Shown here one piece after another: positions 34,001 through 46,000 of a stretch of 64,000 nucleotides of DNA. Positions within the stretch are counted from its first letter, which is position 1. Every line of letters begins with the position of its first letter. Location: NCBI GenBank assembly GCA_944739405.2, contig OX123190.2, positions 21,364,807 to 21,428,806 of the forward strand, written 5' to 3'. The translations under genes were made by a program, and so were the position numbers. The stretch is from Euclidia mi. Its lineage: Eukaryota > Arthropoda > Insecta > Lepidoptera > Erebidae. The notes beneath the pieces were generated by a model. The model was not told the origin of the DNA and ran no database searches. It was given only the letters and a program-made list of their open reading frames with translations.

Positions 34001-37000
34001 CCGACCCCGACTCCACTAAAGGTACACACCCACACCCACACCATACATCGCTTACACAAGGTCCGCGCGCTGGACCAGGTGAAGGCGTGGTGCGGCGCCG
34101 ACGACTCGGAGCCGGCCGCCAAGCGCGTCAAGAAGGAGCTCTCCAGCGACGACGACTACTACTCCGACCCCGACTCCACTAAAGGTACACACCCACACCC
34201 ACACCATACATCGCTTACACAAGGTCCGCGCGCTGGACCAGGTGAAGGCGTGGTGCGGCGCCGACGACTCGGAGCCGGCCGCCAAGCGCGTCAAGAAGGA
34301 GCTCTCCAGCGACGACGACTACTACTCCGACCCCGACTCCACTAAAGGTACACACCCACACCCACACCATACATCGCTTACACAAGGTCCGCGCACTGGA
34401 CCAGGTGAAGGCGTGGTGCGGCGCCGACGACTCGGAGCCGGCCGCCAAGCGCGTCAAGAAGGAGCTCTCCAGCGACGACGACTACTACTCCGACCCCGAC
34501 TCCACTAAAGGTACACACCCACACCCACACCCACACCATACATCGCTTACACAAGGTCCGCGCGCTGGACCAGGTGAAGGCGTGGTGCGGCGCCGACGAC
34601 TCGGAGCCGGCCGCCAAGCGCGTCAAGAAGGAGCTCTCCAGCGACGACGACTACTACTCCGACCCCGACTCCACTAAAGGTACACACCCACACCCACACC
34701 ATACATCGCTTACACAAGGTCCGCGCGCTGGACCAGGTGAAGGCGTGGTGCGGCGCCGACGACTCGGAGCCGGCCGCCAAGCGCGTCAAGAAGGAGCTCT
34801 CCAGCGACGACGACTACTACTCCGACCCCGACTCCACTAAAGGTACACACCCACACCCACACCATACATCGCTTACACAAGGTCCGCGCGCTGGACCAGG
34901 TGAAGGCGTGGTGCGGCGCCGACGACTCGGAGCCGGCCGCCAAGCGCGTCAAGAAGGAGCTCTCCAGCGACGACGACTACTACTCCGACCCCGACTCCAC
35001 TAAAGGTACACACCCACACCCACACCCACACCATACATCGCTTACACAAGGTCCGCGCGCTGGACCAGGTGAAGGCGTGGTGCGGCGCCGACGACTCGGA
35101 GCCGGCCGCCAAGCGCGTCAAGAAGGAGCTCTCCAGCGACGACGACTACTACTCCGACCCCGACTCCACTAAAGGTACACACCCACACCCACACCATACA
35201 TCGCTTACACAAGGTCCGCGCGCTGGACCAGGTGAAGGCGTGGTGCGGCGCCGACGACTCGGAGCCGGCCGCCAAGCGCGTCAAGAAGGAGCTCTCCAGC
35301 GACGACGACTACTACTCCGACCCCGACTCCACTAAAGGTACACACCCACACCCACACCATACATCGCTTACACAAGGTCCGCGCGCTGGACCAGGTGAAG
35401 GCGTGGTGCGGCGCCGACGACTCGGAGCCGGCCGCCAAGCGCGTCAAGAAGGAGCTCTCCAGCGACGACGACTACTACTCCGACCCCGACTCCACTAAAG
35501 GTACACACCCACACCCACACCCACACCATACATCGCTTACACAAGGTCCGCGCGCTGGACCAGGTGAAGGCGTGGTGCGGCGCCGACGACTCGGAGCCGG
35601 CCGCCAAGCGCGTCAAGAAGGAGCTCTCCAGCGACGACGACTACTACTCCGACCCCGACTCCACTAAAGGTACACACCCACACCCACACCATACATCGCT
35701 TACACAAGGTCCGCGCGCTGGACCAGGTGAAGGCGTGGTGCGGCGCCGACGACTCGGAGCCGGCCGCCAAGCGCGTCAAGAAGGAGCTCTCCAGCGACGA
35801 CGACTACTACTCCGACCCCGACTCCACTAAAGGTACACACCCACACCATACATCGCTTACACAAGGTCCGCGCGCTGGACCAGGTGAAGGCGTGGTGCGG
35901 CGCCGACGACTCGGAGCCGGCCGCCAAGCGCGTCAAGAAGGAGCTCTCCAGCGACGACGACTACTACTCCGACCCCGACTCCACTAAAGGTACACACCCA
36001 CACCCACACCATACATCGCTTACACAAGGTCCGCGCGCTGGACCAGGTGAAGGCGTGGTGCGGCGCCGACGACTCGGAGCCGGCCGCCAAGCGCGTCAAG
36101 AAGGAGCTCTCCAGCGACGACGACTACTACTCCGACCCCGACTCCACTAAAGGTACACACCCACACCCACACCATACATCGCTTACACAAGGTCCGCGCG
36201 CTGGACCAGGTGAAGGCGTGGTGCGGCGCCGACGACTCGGAGCCGGCCGCCAAGCGCGTCAAGAAGGAGCTCTCCAGCGACGACGACTACTACTCCGACC
36301 CCGACTACTACTCCGACCCCGACTCCACTAAAGGTACACACCCACACCCACACCATACATCGCTTACACAAGGTCCGCGCGCTGGACCAGGTGAAGGCGT
36401 GGTGCGGCGCCGACGACTCGGAGCCGGCCGCCAAGCGCGTCAAGAAGGAGCTCTCCAGCGACGACGACTACTACTCCGACCCCGACTCCACTAAAGGTAC
36501 ACACCCACACCCACACCATACATCGCTTACACAAGGTCCGCGCGCTGGACCAGGTGAAGGCGTGGTGCGGCGCCGACGACTCGGAGCCGGCCGCCAAGCG
36601 CGTCAAGAAGGAGCTCTCCAGCGACGACGACTACTACTCCGACCCCGACTCCACTAAAGGTACACACCCACACCCACACCATACATCGCTTACACAAGGT
36701 CCGCGCGCTGGACCAGGTGAAGGCGTGGTGCGGGGCCGACGACTCGGAGCCGGCCGCCAAGCGCGTCAAGAAGGAGCTCTCCAGCGACGACGACTACTAC
36801 TCCGACCCCGACTCCACTAAAGGTACACACCCACACCCACACCCACACCATACATCGCTTACACAAGGTCCGCGCGCTGGACCAGGTGAAGGCGTGGTGC
36901 GGCGCCGACGACTCGGAGCCGGCCGCCAAGCGCGTCAAGAAGGAGCTCTCCAGCGACGACGACTACTACTCCGACCCCGACTCCACTAAAGGTACACACC

Positions 37001-40000
37001 CACACCCACACCCACACCATACATCGCTTACACAAGGTCCGCGCGCTGGACCAGGTGAAGGCGTGGTGCGGCGCCGACGACTCGGAGCCGGCCGCCAAGC
37101 GCGTCAAGAAGGAGCTCTCCAGCGACGACGACTACTACTCCGACCCCGACTCCACTAAAGGTACACACCCACACCCACACCCACACCATACATCGCTTAC
37201 ACAAGGTCCGCGCGCTGGACCAGTTGAAGGCGTGGTGCGGCGCCGACGACTCGGAGCCGGCCGCCAAGCGCGTCAAGAAGGAGCTCTCCAGCGACGACGA
37301 CTACTACTCCGACCCCGACTCCACTAAAGGTACACACCCACACCCACACCCACACCATACATCGCTTACACAAGGTCCGCGCGCTGGACCAGTTGAAGGC
37401 GTGGTGCGGCGCCGACGACTCGGAGCCGGCCGCCAAGCGCGTCAAGAAGGAGCTCTCCAGCGACGACGACTACTACTCCGACCCCGACTCCACTAAAGGT
37501 ACACACCCACACCCACACCATACATCGCTTACACAAGGTCCGCGCGCTGGACCAGGTGAAGGCGTGGTGCGGCGCCGACGACTCGGAGCCGGCCGCCAAG
37601 CGCGTCAAGAAGGAGCTCTCCAGCGACGACGACTACTACTCCGACCCCGACTCCACTAAAGGTACACATCCACACCATACATCGCTACGTGACGGCCCTG
37701 TCACGACCTACAGCGGCGGGCGGCAGCGGCGAGCGTTTTCGATGTACATAGCGCCGCTAGAATTAACGCGCCATGCACATCGCCCCTGCCGCGCCGCTCG
37801 CCGCTTAGACCGATCTCGTGTGAGCAGGCCCTGAGCCACTCCACGGGAACGCGGCTACGAACGCGATCCGAGCGAATTCAATGCGGTACGGTATGACGCG
37901 GCAACTCTGTCCTACGTGCGTGCGAATCGACCTACACCATCACCTCCCTGCGCCTGCCGCCGCGCCATTCAGTTCGCGCGAAAATATCAAATGAGTTGAT
38001 CGCGTTCAAGTCAACTCGTGCCGCGCCGCATCGCACGTTTCGTGCATTAGGTCACGTAGGACACGTCAATATGTATCGACTGTTTGTTGTTTCCGCACCG
38101 CGCCGCGCCGCATCGCACGTTTCGTGCATTAGGTCACGTAGGACACGTCAATATGTATCGACTGTTTGTTGTTTCCGCACCGCGCCGCGCCGCATCGCAC
38201 GTCACGTGCATTAGGTCACGTAGGACACGTCAATATGTATCGACTGTTTGTTGTTTCCGCACCGCGCCGCGCCGCATCGCACGTCACGTGCATTAGGTCA
38301 CGTAGGACACGTCAATATGTATCGACTGTTTGTTGTTTCCGCACCGCGCCGCGCCGCATCGCACGTCACGTGCATTAGGTCACGTAGGACACGTCAATAT
38401 GTATCGACTGTTTGTTGTTTCCGCACCGCGCCGCGCCGCATCGCACGTCACGTGCATTAGGTCACGTAGGGCACGTCAATATGTATCGACTGTTTGTTGT
38501 TTCCGCACCGCGCCGCGCCGCATCGCACGTCACGTGCATTAGGTCACGTAGGGCACGTCAATATGTATCGACTGTTTGTTGTTTCCGCACCGCGCCGCGC
38601 CGCATCGCACGTCACGTGCATTAGGTCACGTAGGGCACGTCAATATGTATCGACTGTTTGTTGTTTCCGCACCGCGCCGCATCGCGTTCGTATCCAGACC
38701 GCTCACGTAGGACGCCGCGTTACACTTATGAATGTCCGCTCCAAAATAGGCCAACCATAAATTACGTCACACGATTTTCATGATTTTATAACCCCTACCC
38801 TGTCCTTGTCCACAGCAGCTAGTGTCCTGCATCACCATCTCATTCATCATAGTGTCTGATTTCATCGACCCCTTACAGTTTATACCTGTGACGTAATTTG
38901 TGGATGGCCGCATATTTGTAGTTTGCTTGTAAGGGTCAGTTCACACCTAAACGCGACGCGACGATACGCGCACATTTTAATGGAGCAATTCAAAGTATAC
39001 TTTATTTACAACACGAAAACATACACATTTGCGCGATGCATCTCCCGGCGTCGCGCTGCGCAGCGCAAAACCACTGTCCTATTCAAGCATCGTCGCGTCG
39101 CGTTTCGGTGTGAACTGACCCTAATGCTCCATGTCTGCACTAATACCGCTAATAGTTATTACAATGGATAACGCAAGGCCCAGTACTTACCATATCTACC
39201 CCTCGCTCATCCTAGCAGATACTATAAATAAAGTGAACGTTTCAGCTGACAAGAAAGTGCTGAATGGCCAGTCGTCACCCAAGTCCGCTCTGGACCCCGA
39301 ACTCGTCAAATCACTCGGCCTCGGTGGGAAGGGAATGCCGAACATAAAGGGCGTCATAAAAGTTGACCCGAAACATATGCCTAACCTTACAACAGGTACT
39401 TGGTATTATTATAAAGTAGATGTTTGTGCTGGCTTTGCTTCTAAAAGTGACGCATTATAATTGTTTATGTTTGTGGCAGGTGTGTATATCATGTCGAAGA
39501 GCTCGGGTATTATGAAGATTGACTCCCCTGGGAAATTAGGGCCGGGTCTAAATATAGATCAAGAAGTGATTAGGAAACAAATATTAGCCGCTAAACAGGT
39601 ATCATTAGCCATTCTAATATCATTGAGATATAACTAAATATGTGTTATTTGCATTTGTTGTGTAATGTGTATTGTTGTTTGTTATAGAAAAAGTTAGAAG
39701 AGTCTAAAAAGACATCGCCTGTGCGTACGCCTGTCGCATCACAGGTAAGATTTTCATATTGTCATCTTGCTTTGATTAACGATAATATTCACCGCATAGA
39801 TAACGATATTTTAGTTTCCAGTCTGCTCATGCTCTCTTTACTTACAGATTAAAAAAACTTACGGTTCTGGAGGACAACAAGTTACAGAAAAGACTATAAT
39901 AACTCCGTCTGGACAAAAGATAATTCAACGTACTATACAGCGGCCGTCTGGACACGGCGAAGGAAAATCGCCTGTTACTATCCTGAATAAGAAATTAGCC

Positions 40001-43000
40001 CAGGTTAGAATCTATACCATAAGGAACTATCATTAATCAGATGAACTAGCTTATAGACTGTCTCATATCCCAGGAAGATGCATTACGTATCGCTGCTTTC
40101 TGTCAGAGCGACTGCCGTCTGATTTCCGCAACCCAAAGGGATAGCTATCCATGGTTAAGACCAGTGTCCGTTTATTCAGGGGAATTGACTACCTGTAACT
40201 ACTGTCACAAATACTCATGACATCTGGGACCTATGGTTTACCTGAGGTACGAGTATCTTTCTGAGGCACATGGTAACTTATAATTAAGAATTTATTATTT
40301 TTCAAAGTGCCCTTTAATGTAGTAATGTTATTGTCAGGGCGACAGTTTGCTGCGGCGCGGCGGGTCGGGGCGGGGCCGCGGGCGCGGCGGCTACGCCGTG
40401 GCCACGGCCGGCGGCAACATCGTGCGCATACGGGAGAACAAGGTGCCCGTCGCCTTCGAGTTCGAACAGGTCACTCCATCATTGCTTAACAATCATTATT
40501 GTGCTGAAGTCTGTAGTCTAGCTTACTTCCCACCTGATGGTCAGTGGTAACCACAGTATATGGACAAGGCTGTTTTACCTTAGCATTGCAAAAGAAGCTT
40601 CAAGTAAACAACCAAGCCTCTGCATACCGTAGGAATCCGCATTTGAAACCTACAGTAGTTTTCGCGTACATTAGATATCATGGGTGAAAATTACTTGCGC
40701 CCAAATGACCTCACACTCGAACTTACCAATGCTCATAAAGGCGCATTTGCGTGGATTAAACACGTGGCAAGGGGCTAAATGAACTTTGCTCCAGTTTAGA
40801 GTCTCCTTGCACTAGTAGCTGCGCCCAGCGCAGACATTGAAAACGCTGTGACAACACGAGGCATTCTCTGCGAAGCGCAATAGGCTACTTGACTCGTATC
40901 ATATTTGACCCAATAAATCAGTATTTTCTGCAGTATTTGAAATACAAACCTTAATTATTTTGATTTCAGTTAATAAAAATGCAAGATGGCTGAATAATAT
41001 CAATTCAAAAAATATTTTTTTACTCTTTGCTTGGATCGCTGAAAACGATATCGGCTATGACGTGACGTCACGAAATTTGTAAACAAACCTTATGTCAGTT
41101 GTCAACTTGTCAATGTTATTGTCGTTCGTGAATTTCCTGTTCCTGATCGTGGTCTTCATCTATCTAATATATAAAATTCTCGTGTCACAGTTTTCGTTCC
41201 CATACTCCTCCAAATTTTTTGTGCTTATCCGGTATCTATGAGAATCGGCCAACATCTATTTTTCAAAAAAAGAAAAAAAAAATTTGCTAAACAACGTTTG
41301 CCAGGTCAGCTAGTTCCTTATAAAATATTTAAAACCCTTTAATCGACGTAGGTATTACTCTTTCTATTTTCTCATTTTATTCGTAAATGCAATCAGAAAT
41401 GTTGCATGCGAAATAACTACCTATTTTCAATATGTCAAATTATTGTTTACAAGGCGAATGACGCCACAACACAGATTATCTATACACTAACATGGCCGAC
41501 AGAGTTTTCGCCAGTTTAGGAGAAGTAATTTTTTTAAATTATACTTTGCTGATTTATAGGTCCCAAAAAAAAACGTTTATATTTTTTTAACCTAATTAAA
41601 GGATGATTAATCATTTAAGAACTATTTAAAAAAAGAGTCAACTAGCCTATTGTGTATGGAACGTCTCCACGCTCGACAAAACCTAGTGTGAAGGGAGCCT
41701 CTAATTGTGAAGACAATGTAATGAAGATAATGTTTGGGTGCAGTCGGACGCGTCGTCGGACACGTCGGACGGCATCGAGGACCCGTTCCCGCGCGAGCTG
41801 GGCCCGCTGCCGCCGCCGAGCCCCGAGCGCGAGCTCACGCTGTGTCCGCTGACGGGGCGGCGCCTGGCGCGCGCGGAGGGCGAGCCCACGCCGCCGCCCA
41901 CGCCCTCGCCGCCGCCCACGCCGCCGCCGCCGCCCACGCCCCCGCCCCACGCCACCATGCTCATGAAGGTCAGTCTCTCCGGGACGTGCCCGCCATCACG
42001 CCAAATGTAATGACCACTGGATCAAGTTTCTATAGGTCCCTGCGATATCTGGCTGCCTCTAGAACCGTCGCAGTCGGTCCAACAGTCTGCTTGTTAAACA
42101 TCCGCTCGATCTCATTTTGCTTGCGCGGGCACAGGCACATATGACTCCGTATGGGAATGCTCACCGTTTACTCTGCCATTCATAGCTCCACTAAATTGAA
42201 TCCCACTAGCAAAAGAACGCGTTCCTCTATACTTGTGCGCATGCGATGCTGGGCCTTTTGCGTGGCGTCGAAAATCCTCCGCTCTGACCTGCCGACCGAC
42301 ACGGACCAATAAATAACTAATGCTGTACTGGGCGAGCACGGTATGCTTACCTCGCGTGCACAAGGCGTTCGGAGCTAGCTACGCGTTTGACATCGATATT
42401 CTCTGCGACTACGCTTCCTCGGTCGAATCAGACATTTATAATGGAGTCGGTACATAAATTTTTCCAGTGTAAAAGTGCCGCACGTTATAATTACGTGTTT
42501 AAAATATCAAATGTATGTATTACTTTTAATATGCACTCCCTTATGGCTATTCGAGGCAAAATTGCAGCGCCTGTCAATTAGCTATGAAGCCATCTACATA
42601 TCAGTCACATCAATCCCAATCCTAACCGCTTGCTGTCTCCAATAACATAAAATAGATGATATTCAGCCGTACCGCACGATTACCTAATATAATAAGTATA
42701 TGGTTTTTGAGTCGGGTTAGTAACGCGACTAACAAGCTAATGCGTATAGTTGCTCACGTTAGAAATTGTATCTGACAGGTGGAGATGTCGCCCGGTGGTA
42801 CTACCGGCATGTTGGTGCAAGGTGACGGTGCACAGCCTTCGCTACCTGTACTCACTGATGAGGATGGCGTAAGTATCACTACATCACTTTCGGTACTAAG
42901 TGCTCTATTTTCATCATCTTTCCTCTTTTTTGTGTGAGTGTGGCCAACTTTGGTATCGGAGATTTCAGACCGCCCAAAGGCCTTCGACATAACCTTCCGA

Positions 43001-46000
43001 TTCTTGACCTGAGACAAGACCGGGGACCGTCGCGTCGGATTTATGAAGCACTGTAACGCTCTGAAGTATTTTCTTCAAAGCGTTGCTTAAGTTTACCGAT
43101 CTGTTACGAATGGGAAGCCAACCAAAGCTATAATATATTTTCATGACGAAACAAAAAATTGCTCACTAAATAACAAAGTTAAACAGTTTCTTTACGTCAT
43201 TGTTTTCATGTAACTTACCATATACTTATTTTGTATTTGTCAGACGGAAGTGAAAGTAGAAGCTAGTGCTGTGAAGCAGTTGCTAGAAGGCAGCGTAGTC
43301 GGTGACGATGGGGAAGAGGTGAGCTTATTACACGCAGGACACACGCCCATCATGATCAGAGGAGAGGATGGAGTTCTTTACCAGGTATTTATTATTTCGA
43401 AATACTTTGTTCCCTTCCAATTTGTTTGTCTTCCTATAAGCGGCCTTTGATTGTGTTAACCATGAAACATTTAAGGACTGTGTGTGAAAAATCTCATGAA
43501 TTCAGAATTATTGACACAGAGTCATCTTGACAGCTACGCATTTGTAGTCAGTATCAAGGATTCACGAGCATATCACTTTAAATTACGTATCATCTCCATA
43601 GTAAAGTAACCAGTGAGGTGTGCCACAGGGGATCATTTTTGGACCACAAATATTCGGCTTGTGATGCATGGTGAAATCATTTCAATAGCAATTTAGTTAT
43701 CATTATATTTTTTTTTGTTAGGTTGCTGGTGAAAACGAAGCGGGTCAAACGTTACTGGTAGCAGCCGAGGGAGTAGAGGGCGCCGTCGAGGGAGTCGAAG
43801 GCGCGGTGGAAGGCGAGGGAGACGTCGTCTACGTCACGAGAGAAGATGGACAGGTCACTTATATGATTTTACTTACTTTTTACTTTAGAACTGCCACTGG
43901 CATAATGATTAGACATATCGAGAAAGCAGACTGTCCGTCTTAGTGGGAACAAGCCTTCATACATAATTCGCATGATCAGTTTTAATGCCATTCAGAAGGT
44001 CTTCACTGTAACTTTTGTTACCTATGAGTCCTTTTAAGTGTATCTAACTATCTAGTGTAGTAATGTCAGGGACCGGGTTTAGTTGTCTGGAGGCCCCGTG
44101 GCAATGTAGCTGTGGGGGCCCCTATTTATTGTCTGTATAATTTTCCCTTAAACTATTGAAAAAATACACTGTCAGCAAATTAAACTTCGGGAAATAAAAT
44201 AATACAATTGATTAAAAACGAAATAATGGTGTTAATGTAATGGCACTTTGCGAACTTTACTTCTGATTAGGGTTAGTTTCGATAGCCCGCTTTTATTCGA
44301 TCGTTGTTCGAAGCCTATTCTTGATCATTTGTATTATGTAAACGAGCGCTCTTCGGTGCAATTGGATACCTCTAATACCAAGTACATTCTTAATGTAATT
44401 TCTATGTTCGGGAATGTAGCTCGACAATTCTGATTTTTAATTATACAACAGTTCCTTTGATTGGTCTTTTTCCCAGTCCTGTTTTACAAGTCTATTAAAA
44501 ATACTAATTGTATCAACTCATTGCCAAATCTAGATTCGAAATCGTCTAACTTTTACTAAATCCTTTGCAGTAGCATATAAACTTGCGACGTCCATCTCGT
44601 CTAAGTGGTTGAGGAATCCTAATCTCAACCGTACACCTTCGTATGCTTGCAATTTTTCTATGAGAGAAACACAAAGTTGATCGATAACTGGGCTAAAACC
44701 AGTCACATAAAAGATTTCGGTTCTTGGTGTAAAAACCTTGTACTGGTGATGCACAAGAGTTAGCAGCTGCTTTTCCTACTAAATTTAGTGAGTGACCACA
44801 GCATGGTACAAACGCTGATAAACGCAGAATTTTTCTACAAAATAAGAGCTTGCATCGCTTTGTATTTTCCACTCATATTTTAAGCATTATTGTACAATTG
44901 GACCGTGTTGTGCAGTAATGATCCAGCCCACAAAAACTAAAAGAAAAGTTATGATGATTTAAAACATAAGTTCATTTCTTTTGTGACTGTGATCCTAATA
45001 CACCATCTTATACTTATAGGTTTATAAACAATTGAATATAGATTTCTATATGACTTAATGTTTATTAAAAATACCTTCATATTTATAGATATCTTAAAAA
45101 ATAATGATTGGATCATTTCTGTTAAATTAAATTTTGTATGAATCACAATATTTAACAGTTTTGCTATAATGATCCAACATAAAATAATTAAAATATATAC
45201 ATTGAAATTCCTTATTTTGTCACCAACCATTCTAACATTTTTCAGGTATATCACTACTCAAAAATAAAATGCATATATTTTAATTTTCAACATTTATTTG
45301 GTTCCAAAAATAAAAAGATCTCAAGGTTCAAAATCAAAGTCTGGGACTGTACCAAACCCATCTACATCATCAATAATTTCGTTACTTCCTTTTAAATTGT
45401 CATAAAATGGCCGAAAGTCAGCAGGTATTAACTCAAATATTGACTTAAAATCATCAAGTTTAGGTTGGGCTATTGCCCAACTTTACCGTTGGGCCATAAA
45501 GGGACCAATTCATTCCTTTGGATGTTAACTCTAATGATTATTTTTCCTGAACGCTTTTTAATATCCAGTTCTTCGAATTCCGATGTTCTTCTTTGATGTC
45601 ACTTCGCATGAAAATAGAAAAAAGAAACTCTTTCTTCAAAAGAATTTCTTTAGTACAAAGCCAGTTCACTTTCTTCTTACTTGTGTACATTTTTCTGTTT
45701 AAGTATAATATTTTCTTCGATGGTTTTGCAGCTCAAAATGTTTTCATTTTCCATTCTTATGACCTTCTAAGGATTTCGTGTTTTACATTTCCTCATTATA
45801 TTCATGTAATCATCTACTGTGTATATCTTTTCATATTCTTTGAGCTTTGACTCTATTTTTGAAAAATCTGTATCATTAGGCAGGAATGTGTGCCCTAGCT
45901 CTAAGCATCTTAAAGAAATACTTTTCAAATTGCTGTGTGAATGTAGAGCTGGCTTCAACATTAAAGTAAGCTTGATGTTGCGATTTTGTCCTCCGCAAGA

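Noticed and set aside
32775..37661. CRISPR-like direct repeats with spacers
   Set aside because: The repeats are 124 bp of eukaryotic coding exon and the spacers are near-identical, not unique. The context is an insect intron.
32721..37834. About 60 open frames of 78-94 codons on both strands across the exon array, suggesting a repetitive protein
   Set aside because: They are the same two out-of-frame translations of one 157-169-bp unit. Each stops once per unit and none joins into a longer reading.
37996..38760. Overlapping His/Arg-rich frames of 70-88 codons
   Set aside because: They are by-products of the 82-bp tandem array. Each is the same peptide shifted by one unit.
41642..42144. Gly/Arg- and Ala-rich frames over exon 15
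   Set aside because: They are shadows of the proline-rich coding exon.
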